Positions 7,934 through 17,486 of a stretch of DNA of 64,000 nt are shown piece after piece. A program made the position numbers and the translations under genes. This stretch comes from Lysobacterales bacterium (GTDB taxonomy: Bacteria > Pseudomonadota > Gammaproteobacteria > Xanthomonadales > Xanthomonadaceae): contig JAFLDZ010000017.1 of the NCBI GenBank assembly GCA_017302135.1, positions 1-64,000 of the forward strand. Direction: 5' to 3'. How positions within the stretch are numbered: position 1 is the first letter of the stretch; the number at the start of each line of letters is the position of its first letter. Under the pieces are notes generated by a model. The model saw nothing but the letters and a program-made list of their open reading frames with translations. It ran no database searches and was not told the DNA's origin.

Positions 7934-10900
7934 TCGCCCGGCTCATCCGGATTTGTATCGCCAACCGTGGCTTGGTGCTGTTGATAGCCGTGCTGCTGGC
8001 GGCAGGGGGTATCTGGTCCGTGCGGCAGACGCCATTGGACGCGCTGCCGGATCTGTCCGATACGCAGGTGATCATTCGTACGCAGTGGCCCGGGCAAACG
8101 CCGCGCATCATCGAGGATCAGGTCACCTATCCGCTGACAACAACAATGCTCTCCGTCCCGGGCGTGCGCGCGGTGCGCGGCTACTCCTTCTTCGGCGACT
8201 CCTTCGTCTACATCCTGTTCGACGACGACACCGATCTGTACTGGGCGCGTTCGCGGGTGCTCGAATACCTCAGTCAGGTGCGCGACCGCCTCCCTGAAGG
8301 CGTGAATCCCGCACTCGGCCCCGACGCCACCGGCCTGGGCTGGATCTACGAGTACGCGCTCGTCGATCGCAGCGGCCAGCACGACCTTGGTCAGCTGCGG
8401 GCGCGGCAGGATTGGATGTTGCGCTACGAACTGAAGACCATCCCCGACGTGGCCGAGGTCGCGAGCATCGGCGGCATGGTCCGCGCCTGGCAGATCGTGC
8501 CCGATCCGCAGGCGCTGGCGGCGCGGGGCATCACCATCGCGCAACTGGTGGAGGCGGTGGAAGCGGCCAATGGCGCCACCGGCGGTTCGGTGATCGAACA
8601 GGGCGAAGCTGAGCTGATGGTGCGCAGCGAAGGCTACCTGCGCACAGTCGCGGACTTCGAGCGGGTGCCGGTGACGACCGCCGCGGGTGGCGTGCCAGTG
8701 CTGCTGGGCGAGATCGCCACCGTGCAGCGCGGCCCGACGTTCCGTCGCGGCATTGCCGAACTGGATGGCGAGGGCGAAGTCGCCGGCGGCGTGATCGTGC
8801 TGCGCACCGGCAAGGATGCGCTGACGGCCATCGATCGCGTCAAGGCGAAGCTGAAAACATTGCAGACCAGTCTGCCAAAAGGCGTGGAGATCGTCCCGGT
8901 CTACGATCGTTCCGAACTCATCCGCGAGGCGGTCGGCAATCTCACTTACAAGCTCGGCGAGGAGTTTCTGGTCGTGGCGCTGGTGTGCGCGGTGTTCCTG
9001 TGGCACCTGCGCTCGGCGCTGGTCGCGGTCATCACCTTGCCGCTGGGGGTGCTGGCGGCGTTCATCGTGATGCGTTATCAGGGCATCAGCGCCAACCTGC
9101 TGTCGCTCGGCGGCATCGCGATCGCGATCGGCGCGATGGTCGATGCGGCGGTGGTGATGATCGAGAACGCGCACAAGCATCTGGAGCACTGGCGCGACGC
9201 GCACGGCGAGGACGCAGCAGGCGAGGCGCGCTGGCGGTTGATGGCGGACGCGGCCAGCGAAGTGGGACCGGCGCTGTTCGCCAGCCTGCTGGTCATCACT
9301 CTGTCGTTCGTGCCGGTGTTCGCGCTGCAGGCGCAGGAAGGCCGGTTGTTCGCGCCGCTGGCCTATACCAAGACCTATGCGATGGCGGCGGCGGCCGGCT
9401 TGTCGGTCACGTTGATTCCGGTGTTGATGGGATATCTGATCCGGGGGCGCATCCGACCCGAGACGGCCAACCCGCTGAACCGGATGCTGATCGCCGGCTA
9501 TCGGCCGGTGCTGAACACGGTGTTGCGGCATCCACGTCTGACGCTGATCGCCAGCAGCCTGCTGTTGTTGCTGACCGTGATCCCGTATACCCGCATCGGC
9601 AGCGAATTCATGCCGCCGCTCGACGAAGGCACGTTGCTCTATATGCCGACGGCGTTGCCCGGGCTCTCCTCGGGCAAGGCCGGCGAACTGCTGCAACTGT
9701 CCGATCGCATGATCAAGACCGTGCCCGAGGTCGCGCATGTGTTCGGCAAGGCGGGCCGTGCCGAAACCGCCACCGATCCGGCGCCGATGGAAATGTTCGA
9801 GACCACGGTGACATTCAAGCCGCGCGATCAGTGGCGACCCGGCATGACGCCGGACAAGCTGCGTGCGGAACTGGACGCGGCGGTGAAGGTGCCTGGCCTC
9901 ACGAACCTGTGGGTGCCGCCAATCCGCAATCGCATCGACATGCTCGCCACCGGCATCAAGAGCCCCATCGGCATCAAGGTGTCCGGCCCGGACACCGAGG
10001 TCATCGAACGGCTCAGCGCGCAGATCGAAGGTGTCGCCAAGACCGTCGGCGGTGTCAGTTCGGCGTTGGCCGAACGTGTAACTGGCGGACGCTATGTCGA
10101 CGTGCGCATCCGCCCGGAGGTCGCGGCCCGCTACGGTTTGAGCCAAGCGGATCTGCAGCAGCTGATCGCCATCGTCGTTGGTGGCGATGCCGTCGGCGAG
10201 ACCATTGAAGGCCGCGAACGCTATCCCATCGTTATCCGTTACCCACGTAGCCAGCGCGATTCGTTGACCGCGCTGGTGCAGTTGCCGCTTGTAGCTCCGG
10301 ACGGCGCACAACTGACGCTTGGCCAAGTGGCTGACCTCTCGCTCAGCCCGGGTCCACCGATGCTCAAGAGCGAGAACGGCCGACTGGTCGGTTACGTCTA
10401 CGTCGATGTCGCCGGCCGCGACCTCGGTTCGGTGGTCGCCGATCTGCAGCAACGCATCGGCGCGGACGTGAAACTGCCGGCGGGCTATGGCATCGCCTGG
10501 TCGGGACAGTACGAATATCTCGAACGCGCACTGTCCCGCCTGCGATGGGTCGTGCCGGCCGCGCTGGCGATCATCTTCCTGCTGATCTACCTCGTGTTCC
10601 GCAGCGCCAGCGAGGCCGCCATCATCATGCTCAGCCTGCCGCTGGCGCTGGTCGGCGGGTTGTGGCTGATCTGGACGTTGGGTCACGCGGTCTCGATCGC
10701 CACGCTGATCGGCTTCATCGCCCTGGCCGGCGTCGCCGCCGAGTTCGGCGTGATCATGCTGCTGTACCTGCGTCAGGCTTGGGAGCGGCGACTGGCGGCC
10801 GGCGAGCCCGCCACCCTCGACACGCTGGAAGCAGCGATCCGCGAAGGCGCGGTGCAGCGCGTGCGCCCGAAGGCGATGACCGTCGCGGTGATCCTCGCCG

Positions 10901-11085
10901 GCCTGTTTCCGCTGTTCGTCGGCGGTGGGGCCGGTTCGGAGGTCATGCAGCGCATTGCCGCGCCGATGCTCGGCGGGATGCTCACCGCGCCGCTGCTGTC
11001 GATGCTGGTCATCCCGGCCGCGTTCCGGCTGTTGCGCGGCCGAGCGCTGTCGCATGCATCGGCGATCGCACATGAACCCCGCTGA
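7930..11085 (+). CDS. cusA: CusA-like copper/silver RND pump
   Basis: A 1051-residue HME-RND transporter with 12 transmembrane helices and two large periplasmic loops. Asp405 in 'GAMVDAAVVMIENAH' matches the proton-relay Asp of E. coli CusA. Met572, Met622 and Met671 (the last in 'NRIDMLATGIKSPIGIKVSG') fall where the CusA methionine triad lies, so Cu(I)/Ag(I) is the expected substrate. The start at 7930 overlaps the adaptor stop. It exports metal from periplasm or cytoplasm through the adaptor and TolC proteins encoded just upstream. Confidence 0.95.
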   Translation: MIARLIRICIANRGLVLLIAVLLAAGGIWSVRQTPLDALPDLSDTQVIIRTQWPGQTPRIIEDQVTYPLTTTMLSVPGVRAVRGYSFFGDSFVYILFDDDTDLYWARSRVLEYLSQVRDRLPEGVNPALGPDATGLGWIYEYALVDRSGQHDLGQLRARQDWMLRYELKTIPDVAEVASIGGMVRAWQIVPDPQALAARGITIAQLVEAVEAANGATGGSVIEQGEAELMVRSEGYLRTVADFERVPVTTAAGGVPVLLGEIATVQRGPTFRRGIAELDGEGEVAGGVIVLRTGKDALTAIDRVKAKLKTLQTSLPKGVEIVPVYDRSELIREAVGNLTYKLGEEFLVVALVCAVFLWHLRSALVAVITLPLGVLAAFIVMRYQGISANLLSLGGIAIAIGAMVDAAVVMIENAHKHLEHWRDAHGEDAAGEARWRLMADAASEVGPALFASLLVITLSFVPVFALQAQEGRLFAPLAYTKTYAMAAAAGLSVTLIPVLMGYLIRGRIRPETANPLNRMLIAGYRPVLNTVLRHPRLTLIASSLLLLLTVIPYTRIGSEFMPPLDEGTLLYMPTALPGLSSGKAGELLQLSDRMIKTVPEVAHVFGKAGRAETATDPAPMEMFETTVTFKPRDQWRPGMTPDKLRAELDAAVKVPGLTNLWVPPIRNRIDMLATGIKSPIGIKVSGPDTEVIERLSAQIEGVAKTVGGVSSALAERVTGGRYVDVRIRPEVAARYGLSQADLQQLIAIVVGGDAVGETIEGRERYPIVIRYPRSQRDSLTALVQLPLVAPDGAQLTLGQVADLSLSPGPPMLKSENGRLVGYVYVDVAGRDLGSVVADLQQRIGADVKLPAGYGIAWSGQYEYLERALSRLRWVVPAALAIIFLLIYLVFRSASEAAIIMLSLPLALVGGLWLIWTLGHAVSIATLIGFIALAGVAAEFGVIMLLYLRQAWERRLAAGEPATLDTLEAAIREGAVQRVRPKAMTVAVILAGLFPLFVGGGAGSEVMQRIAAPMLGGMLTAPLLSMLVIPAAFRLLRGRALSHASAIAHEPR

Positions 11086-11181
11086 GAGATCACATCCCTC
11101 GTCCCCGGTCGCGACGGCAGTCGAACTGCAGTACCGCCGCGCCATCCGTAGTCACCTGCCCATCAACCGCGAGACATCCTC

Positions 11182-11595
11182 ATGAAAATGATATCCCCGA
11201 TCCTCATCTCGACAGCCTTGTTGCTCGCCGGCTGTTCACAAGCCTCCAGCCCCGACAGGACCACCGCCGAGGGTGGGGCGGTGGAACACAAGCCGATGAC
11301 GGCTACCGAGCATGCGGCAATGGCTGGGCCGACGAAACCGGTATCGACGGAAATGCCGCAGTCGGCCCGAACCGCTTCAGCGACCGGCACTGTCGAATCC
11401 GTCAACGCCGCTGCCGGCACGATTACGCTCGCTCACGGCCCGGTCGACGCATTGGGCTGGCCAGCGATGACGATGGGGTTTAAAGCCACACCCCAGCAGA
11501 TCGCGTCGCTGAAGGCCGGTCAGCTGGTGCGGTTTGAGTTCGCGTCCCAGGGTATGGACGCGACCATCATCGAAATTGCCTTGGCGCAGCAGTAA
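11182..11595 (+). CDS. cusF: CusF-like periplasmic copper chaperone lipoprotein
   Basis: A 137-residue lipoprotein: signal peptide with lipobox 'LLAGC' (Cys18), a His/Met-rich linker, then a CusF beta-barrel (about 65-135). His85, Trp93, Met96 and Met98 ('GWPAMTM') reproduce the His-Trp-Met-Met copper-binding set of E. coli CusF. It lies 96 nt after the pump gene, with a separate ribosome site (GAGACATCCTC). It hands Cu(I)/Ag(I) to the adaptor. Both motif and context support the call. Confidence 0.9.
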   Translation: MKMISPILISTALLLAGCSQASSPDRTTAEGGAVEHKPMTATEHAAMAGPTKPVSTEMPQSARTASATGTVESVNAAAGTITLAHGPVDALGWPAMTMGFKATPQQIASLKAGQLVRFEFASQGMDATIIEIALAQQ

Positions 11596-11757
11596 CGGGG
11601 CAGTTGGCCAGGCCGTCACGATGTGGGGGCCTTGCCAGCATCCAGTCAATTGCATCGGGACACGCAATTTCTGCGCGCCTCACGCAGCGAAGAGATCCCG
11701 CTTGGAGATGTATTCCTACGTCAACATCTGCAGCATGCCGAACCCAATTCAGTGCGC

Positions 11758-12360
11758 TTAATCGCCACGCCGCTCCGCACGGGCATCGCGCAGGATTTCG
11801 ACCGCTTCCTTTATCACATACAAGCCGATCAACGCGCCGATAAAAAAATCCGGATACGGCGACCGCAGCCAGAGCACCAGCATCCCAGCCAAGATGACGC
11901 CAAGATTGGCCACCACATCGGCACGCGTGAACAGCCACGTCGCCCGCAGATGCACCTCGCCTGACTTCAAGGGAGCGAGCATACGCAACACGGTGACATT
12001 AACTGCCAACGACAGCAGTGCGGTACCGATCATCCAACCACTAAGCGGCTCAGCGCCGAAGACGACGCGGCGACCTACTTCGACCAGAATGCCAATGCCC
12101 AGCACCAGCAGCACACTGCCGCTAAACAGCGCGGCATTGGCCTTGAACCGGACCGTACGGCCGATCGCGACCAAACCAATCGCATAAGCGGTAGCGTCGG
12201 AGAGCATGTCCAAGGCGTCGGCCAGCAGACCTGTAGACTGGGCGATCCAACCGGCAACGCCACCAATCACCGCCATGGCCGCATTAAGCGCCAGCGCAAC
12301 CCTGAGAATACGGCGCTCGTTCGCGTTCTTGGCTTCGTGGTGGCAACCACATTCGCTCAT
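11758..12360 (-). CDS. cation diffusion facilitator (CDF) metal exporter
   Basis: A 200-residue CDF transporter with 5-6 hydrophobic helices. The metal-site pairs 'LLADALDMLSDA' (TM2) and 'TRADVVANLGV' (TM5) carry the conserved Asp residues. A short N-terminal Cys/His motif 'MSECGCHHE' may capture metal. There is almost no C-terminal cytoplasmic domain, as in short CDF proteins. The start at 12360 follows GAGGATATTGCT, overlapped by no other frame with a better site. It lies 10 nt behind the FTR1-type gene on the same strand, so it is probably under the same metal-responsive promoter. Confidence 0.85.
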   Translation of the reverse strand: MSECGCHHEAKNANERRILRVALALNAAMAVIGGVAGWIAQSTGLLADALDMLSDATAYAIGLVAIGRTVRFKANAALFSGSVLLVLGIGILVEVGRRVVFGAEPLSGWMIGTALLSLAVNVTVLRMLAPLKSGEVHLRATWLFTRADVVANLGVILAGMLVLWLRSPYPDFFIGALIGLYVIKEAVEILRDARAERRGD

Positions 12361-12370
12361 AGCAATATCC

Positions 12371-14326
12371 TCATGACTTGGCCGGGATCGAGGCTCGCCC
12401 GGATCGGGTGTTGACGACGAATCCAATCAACGCCACGGTCGCCACCACCAACTGTGCCAGCAGCGATTGCCAGGAAGGGTAGACGCCAAGCCATTCAATC
12501 CTTGGTGCTTGAACGAGCGCTTGGGGTATCCAGCCCGCCTCTTGCAAAGCGGCCACGCCTTTGCCCACAAGGACCACCGCCAGAATCGCAATCAGGATCG
12601 AACTGATCGAGAAGAACTGTCCGATCGGCAAACGTCGGCTCATCCGCAGCATCCAGTACGCTACGACGGCGAGCACCACGCTACCGGCCACAAGGCCGGC
12701 GACGATGGCGCCGGAGGCCTGTTCGCTCCACATCGCGATGTAGAACAAAATCGTCTCGAACACTTCGCGGTAAACCGCCACAAAGGCCAGCGTGAACAGA
12801 AAAATTGCCGAACGCCGCGTCAGCGCCGCCGACATCTTGGCGTGCAGGTACTGTTGCCAACGGCCGGCCAGGCTCTTCTGATGCATCCAGATGCCTACGC
12901 TCAACAGCACGGCCGCGGCGAACAACGCCGAGATGCCTTCAGTCACTTCGCGATTGGCGCCACTGATGTCGACCAGGTAGGTCGCCGCGGCCCATGTCAA
13001 AGCGCCAGCCAGCAGCGCACCCGCCCAGCCGGCGTGTACGTAAGGCAGCATGTCCCGACGCTCGGCCTTACGCAGAAAGGCGATCATGCCAATCACGATC
13101 AACAGAGCTTCCAAGCCCTCGCGCAGCAAGATGGTGAAGCTACCGAGGAAAGCGGTGGTCGTGTCCGTGTGCTTGTCCAGCAGCACCGTCTCGGCGCGAC
13201 CGAATAATGCATCGACCTGCGCCGCTTGCGCGGTGAGTTCGGCGAGCGTTGCGCGGCTGCCCAACAGTGTGCGAAACCGTGCCATGGCGGTTTCGATCTC
13301 GCGCAGCAGCGCCACGTTACGCGTGGCCAGCGTGGGTTCGACCGGCTCCACGCCATCCAGGTAGGCCGACAGGGCCAGCGACGTGGCTCGCGTGATATCG
13401 CCGGCGGCGTAGGCACGTTGGCTGTCGGCCAGTCGCTGCCTCGCCAGCGTGAATGGCCCGCTACTCGACAGAGGCTCGTTCACCGCCTGAGGGCGGGAAC
13501 GCAGATAGGCAACGATCGCCGCGGCCTGCGCCGGGGATAGCGTGCTCGTGAGATCACTTTCGCGGGTGTGGGTCAGGGCTTCCAGGGTGGGAATGCGCCC
13601 GCGCAATTCGGCATTCCCGCGCCACAACGCTTCACCGTCGGCGCGTGTTTGTGGCGAATACGCCAGGCTGCCTACGTAGAATGCCAGCGCCCAGCGGTCG
13701 GCATCGGGCAGTGCGGCGAAACTGGCCATTCCGGTTCCGGGTACACCCTGCGAAATCACCTCATACAGTGCGAAGGGTGTGCGCTGGGCGGCGCGGGCGG
13801 CATCGCTGAAGGCGATCGGCGGCGGATCCAAGCTGGCAGCGGCCGGGCCATCACCGCGACCGTTCGGGCCGTGGCAGGCGGCGCATTGCTGGGTATAAAG
13901 TGCTGCGGCTTGGGCCGGCTCCGGCGGCGATATCGGTACTGCGCCAATAGGGTAGCTGACTAGCAGTTCGTCGGCCAAGCCGCGGGCGAGTGCGGCGACC
14001 TGCATGGGCTCAGCCTTGGCTGCCACCGCAGCCACCAGCCGGTCGGCCTGGGCCATCAGCACGGGTTGCTGATCTGTGGCCGACATCGCTGCCAGTTGCG
14101 TTTGCACTGCGGCGGCGAACTCCCGCATCTCTTCATATTCGCCGACATCGGCGACCCGGCCAGCCTGTACGGCGCCGGCATAGTCGACCGCGATGTAATC
14201 CAGCATTTGCCATGTCTGGCGCGGGTTGACCTGATTCGTTTCGGCCGCGATTGCACAGGCGGGCACCACCGCCATCCACATCATGGCTAGGAGGCTCAGA
14301 CGGATCAAATGGGCGAACCGGGGCAT
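12371..14326 (-). CDS. PbrT-like cytochrome c/FTR1-family metal permease
   Basis: A 651-residue fusion. A signal peptide (1-27) is followed by a periplasmic cytochrome c domain with CAACH heme site (148-152) and likely axial Met200, then an FTR1 permease of about seven helices from residue 390 with 'LREGLEALLIVIG' (402-406 REGLE) and 'YREVFETILFY' (520-524 REVFE). FTR1 proteins import Fe(III) after oxidation; cytochrome-fused versions beside PbrR-type regulators are classed as lead-uptake proteins (PbrT). The divergent MerR regulator and 19-bp-spacer promoter support a Pb/Cd/Zn-linked role. ATG 14344 is an alternative start. Confidence 0.85.
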   Translation of the reverse strand: MPRFAHLIRLSLLAMMWMAVVPACAIAAETNQVNPRQTWQMLDYIAVDYAGAVQAGRVADVGEYEEMREFAAAVQTQLAAMSATDQQPVLMAQADRLVAAVAAKAEPMQVAALARGLADELLVSYPIGAVPISPPEPAQAAALYTQQCAACHGPNGRGDGPAAASLDPPPIAFSDAARAAQRTPFALYEVISQGVPGTGMASFAALPDADRWALAFYVGSLAYSPQTRADGEALWRGNAELRGRIPTLEALTHTRESDLTSTLSPAQAAAIVAYLRSRPQAVNEPLSSSGPFTLARQRLADSQRAYAAGDITRATSLALSAYLDGVEPVEPTLATRNVALLREIETAMARFRTLLGSRATLAELTAQAAQVDALFGRAETVLLDKHTDTTTAFLGSFTILLREGLEALLIVIGMIAFLRKAERRDMLPYVHAGWAGALLAGALTWAAATYLVDISGANREVTEGISALFAAAVLLSVGIWMHQKSLAGRWQQYLHAKMSAALTRRSAIFLFTLAFVAVYREVFETILFYIAMWSEQASGAIVAGLVAGSVVLAVVAYWMLRMSRRLPIGQFFSISSILIAILAVVLVGKGVAALQEAGWIPQALVQAPRIEWLGVYPSWQSLLAQLVVATVALIGFVVNTRSGRASIPAKS

Positions 14327-14370
14327 GGGCGATATGCAATCCAAGGCCAGCTGGCACCGGCGGAAGGGCC

Positions 14371-14401
14371 AGCGTAAAGTCTGTAGTGACTACAGAGTCA
14401 A
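14371..14401 (-). promoter_or_regulatory. MerR-type operator-promoter
   Basis: Read on the minus strand: -35 TTGACT (14401-14396), a 19-bp spacer and -10 TACGCT (14376-14371). The spacer holds the perfect dyad CTGTAGT-n-ACTACAG (14381-14395). The overlong spacer is the hallmark of MerR-family activation by DNA untwisting. It drives the permease/CDF genes leftward and starts 4 nt before the divergent regulator gene, so it also allows autoregulation. Confidence 0.85.
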
Positions 14402-14404
14402 GAG

Positions 14405-14839
14405 ATGCGAATGAAAATCAGTAACGCCGCAGCCGCCAGCGGCTGCCACTTGGAAACCATCCGCTACTACGAGCGTGTCGGCTTAGTGCGGCCGCCAGCG
14501 CGGACGGCCAGCGGCTACCGTGTTTACAGCACCGTCGAGGTCGAGCGCCTGCGTTTCATTACCCGCGGACGCGAATTAGGTTTCAGCCTGGAAGAGATCC
14601 GCAGCTTACTTAGGCTGAACGACGACCCCCTCATGTCGTGCGGGAATGTCGATACCCTCGCTCGGGGGCACTTGGCGGCTATCCAGCACCGAGTGGAGCA
14701 ACTGCAGCGCATGGCCGCCGAATTGGAGCAGGTCATCATTCAATGCTCGGGTGGTGAACGCGGTGCGTGTACGATCTTGGGCGCTCTCAAGCAAACTGGG
14801 GGTGATACTGAATGCATGAATCCTCAGTGCCGCACATGA
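14405..14839 (+). CDS. MerR-family Cd/Pb/Zn-type regulator
   Basis: A 144-residue MerR regulator. HTH at about 3-40 ('ISNAAAASGCHLETIRYYER'), a dimerisation helix, and a metal loop 'CSGGERGACTILGAL'. Counted from the second Met (14411), Cys77, Cys112 and Cys120 correspond to the three metal ligands of CadR/PbrR, as opposed to the two-Cys CueR type. It is transcribed divergently from the permease/CDF pair, with a MerR operator directly upstream. It probably activates that pair on divalent metal. The exact metal cannot be read from sequence. Confidence 0.88.
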   Translation: MRMKISNAAAASGCHLETIRYYERVGLVRPPARTASGYRVYSTVEVERLRFITRGRELGFSLEEIRSLLRLNDDPLMSCGNVDTLARGHLAAIQHRVEQLQRMAAELEQVIIQCSGGERGACTILGALKQTGGDTECMNPQCRT

Positions 14840-14888
14840 TGGCCGAGCGCACTTCGGGATTGTTTCTCTATCGACGGAATGCGAATGC

Positions 14889-15224
14889 TCAGATGTTGCG
14901 CGGAGCGAATGCGATGACCGCCATGCCGGCGAGCGCCAGAGCACCGCCAAGGAGGTCCCAACGGTCGGGACGGATTCCATCGACGGCCCACAGCCACAGT
15001 AGGGCCGTAGCAACATAGATGCAGCCGTAGGCGGCATAGGTCCGGCCGGCGGCGGATGGGTGCAGGCTCAACAGCCAGACAAAGGCCACCAGCGATAGCG
15101 CTGCCGGGAATAGCACCCACATGCCAGCGCGTCCATTCAGCCAAAGATAAGGCAGGTAGCAGCCGACGATCTCGGCCACAGCGGTGGCGCCGAACAGTAA
15201 GACGGTTCTCATCACGGTCTCCAT
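14889..15224 (-). CDS. ynfA: YnfA (UPF0060) family membrane protein
   Basis: A 111-residue four-helix inner-membrane protein. The family pattern is clear: 'LLFGATAVAEIVGCYLPYLW' in TM1, 'AYGCIYVATALLWLWAVDG' and the ending 'LLGGALALAGMAVIAFAPR'. YnfA proteins are SMR-like and of uncertain substrate. The start at 15224 was chosen because the following residues begin TM1 as in homologues. It lies 61 nt behind the P1B ATPase on the same strand and may share its transcript. Confidence 0.9.
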   Translation of the reverse strand: METVMRTVLLFGATAVAEIVGCYLPYLWLNGRAGMWVLFPAALSLVAFVWLLSLHPSAAGRTYAAYGCIYVATALLWLWAVDGIRPDRWDLLGGALALAGMAVIAFAPRNI

Positions 15225-15285
15225 GTTGTCGCCATTCTGTAAGAGCGGAATCAACACCATATCGCAACGAGGCGATGCGGACGGT

Positions 15286-17319
15286 TTACTCCGAATGCGA
15301 TCGGACCTCGCCTTGAGGCGCTCTGTAAGCCAGCAGCCTCAACGCATTAGCGACCACCAGCAGCGTCGAACCCTCATGGAACAACACCGCGATGCCCATC
15401 TTGAGGCCGAACATCGTTGCCGGGATGAGGATGACGACCATGCCCAGGCTCGCCCACAGATTCTGGCGAATGATCCGACGGGTCTGCCGACTCAAACCGA
15501 TCACGAATGGCAGTTTCGACAGGTCGTCACCCATCAGCGCGACATCGGCGGTTTCAAGGGCGACGTCAGAACCTGCGGCCCCCATCGCGATGCCCACCGA
15601 TGCCACAGCCAAGGCCGGTGCGTCGTTGACGCCGTCGCCGATCATCGCGACATCGCCGGCTGCCTGCAGTTCGCGGATGGTCGTCACTTTGTCCTCGGGC
15701 ATGAGATTGCCGAGGGCGCGGTCGATGCCGACGCTCTTCGCCACAGCATCCGCGACCTGTTGGTTGTCGCCGGACAGCATCACCATCTCGCGAATGCCCA
15801 GCTCTCGTAGCTGCGCGATCACGGCCGTCGCGGCAGCACGCGGCGTATCCATCAATCCGATCGCACCGAGGTAGCGCTGACCGTGTTTGACGGCGAAGGT
15901 GGTGCGTCCTTCGGACTCGAGGCGGAGCATGCGCGCATCGAGATCCGGCGGCAGGCCAGCAGCATCGATCTCGGCGAACAGCGCTCGTTTGCCGATATAC
16001 ACCACCTGGCCATCGACCTCCGCGCGCAAGCCTTTGCCGGTCAGGCTTTGCAGATTGGTGGCGACCGGCAGTGCCGCACCGCCAAGGCGTTCGCTGCCAT
16101 CACGAACGACCGCCGCAGCCAAGGGATGATCGCTCAGACGTTCGACCGCGACCGCGACGCTGAGCAGAGTTTCCTCATTGATACTTTCAGCAGTCAGCAC
16201 ATCGGTTACGCGCGGCTGGCCTTCAGTCAAGGTTCCTGTTTTGTCGAACGCCAGCGCATGCAGCACTCCAAGCCGTTCCAGCGGTGCGCCGCCCTTGATC
16301 AGCACACCGCTGCGTGCGGCGCGGGCGACACCGCTGAGGACCGCGCTGGGAGTCGAGATCGCCAGCGCGCAGGGGCTGGCGGCTACCAGCACGGCCATTG
16401 CTCGATAGAACGACGCGCTGAATGGCTCGTCGATCACTACCCAGGCGAACAGCAGCACGAAGGCCAGGGCCAGCACCGCCGGGACGAAGTAACGTTGGAA
16501 CCGGTCGGTGAACAGTTGGGTGGGCGATTTCTGGTTCTCGGCCGATCTCACCATCTCGACGACGCGCGACAGCGTGCTCTGATCGGCACGGCGGCTGACT
16601 TCGATTTCAACGAGTTGCGCACGGTTGAGGGTACCGGCGAATACGCGATGCTCGGCACTCACCGCATCCGGGTTTTCGCGCGCTGTCGCGGTATCGGCGA
16701 CCGGCCGTTTGTCCACCGGCACGCTTTCGCCGGTGATCGCGGATTGGTCAATGCTGGTCTCACCGACAACGACGAAGCCGTCCGCTGCGATCCGCTCGTC
16801 CGGCTTGACCACTACGATATCGCCAACTTGCAGTGATTCGACCTTGGTTTCGACCAGTTCATCTCCGCGCCGTACCAATGCGGTCTCCGGTCGCAACTGC
16901 GCCAGGGCCTCAATCGCGCGGCGGGCACGTCCCATTGCATAGTTTTCGAGCGCATGTCCGAGGCTGAACAGGAACAGCAGCAAGCCCGCTTCTCCCCAAT
17001 GTCCCAGCGCGATCGCACCAGCCGCGGCGACGAGCATCAGCGTATCGATCTGTAAGCGGCGTTTACGGAGGTTTTCGATGGCTTCCCGCACAGTAAACCA
17101 TGCGCCTGCCAAGCATGCTGCGGCGTACAGCCCACGCACGATGAGCGCATCTTCGCCCATCGTGCGGCTGACAACCCAACCGATGAGCAACAGCACGCCG
17201 CTGAGTAGCGCGAAGCCAAGCTCCAAGTTTCCGCTACCGTGTTCGTGACTGCCGTGACTGTCATCTTCATGGGTGTCGTGTGGCGACTCTTCGTGCGATG
17301 CATGCTTGTTTATGGACAT
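15286..17319 (-). CDS. P1B-4-type heavy-metal-exporting ATPase
   Basis: A 677-residue P-type ATPase. The His-rich N-terminus ('HASHEESPHDTHEDD..HGSHEHG', residues 6-28) replaces an HMA domain. Phosphorylation site DKTGT, 'TGES' loop, 'SDHP' and 'GDGVNDAPAL' are intact. The TM motif is SPC and the last helix pair carries 'HEGSTLLVVANALRLL', a P1B-4 signature (Co/Zn/Cd rather than Cu). GAGGAAAAG just upstream supports ATG 17319; 17334 is possible. It pumps divalent metal from cytoplasm to periplasm, where the Czc-type RND encoded upstream could pick it up. Confidence 0.92.
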   Translation of the reverse strand: MSINKHASHEESPHDTHEDDSHGSHEHGSGNLELGFALLSGVLLLIGWVVSRTMGEDALIVRGLYAAACLAGAWFTVREAIENLRKRRLQIDTLMLVAAAGAIALGHWGEAGLLLFLFSLGHALENYAMGRARRAIEALAQLRPETALVRRGDELVETKVESLQVGDIVVVKPDERIAADGFVVVGETSIDQSAITGESVPVDKRPVADTATARENPDAVSAEHRVFAGTLNRAQLVEIEVSRRADQSTLSRVVEMVRSAENQKSPTQLFTDRFQRYFVPAVLALAFVLLFAWVVIDEPFSASFYRAMAVLVAASPCALAISTPSAVLSGVARAARSGVLIKGGAPLERLGVLHALAFDKTGTLTEGQPRVTDVLTAESINEETLLSVAVAVERLSDHPLAAAVVRDGSERLGGAALPVATNLQSLTGKGLRAEVDGQVVYIGKRALFAEIDAAGLPPDLDARMLRLESEGRTTFAVKHGQRYLGAIGLMDTPRAAATAVIAQLRELGIREMVMLSGDNQQVADAVAKSVGIDRALGNLMPEDKVTTIRELQAAGDVAMIGDGVNDAPALAVASVGIAMGAAGSDVALETADVALMGDDLSKLPFVIGLSRQTRRIIRQNLWASLGMVVILIPATMFGLKMGIAVLFHEGSTLLVVANALRLLAYRAPQGEVRSHSE

Positions 17320-17486
17320 GGCGCTTTTCCTCATGGTCGGTTGAGCTGCAGCAGTTAGTGCATATTTGCGATCAGCACCTCGCTGACCTGACGGCAAAGC
17401 ACCGCGTGCAGGGTCTAGATCTGATATGCGCCGTAACGCCGGATCTGTCCTGCCTTCTGTTGCATCCAGTGAGCTGTATTCATTGA

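Noticed and set aside
7558..11145. 1195-codon open frame on the minus strand opposite the CusA-like gene
   Set aside because: Arg/His/Gln-rich shadow typical of GC-rich antisense frames; the plus strand encodes a perfectly conserved RND pump.
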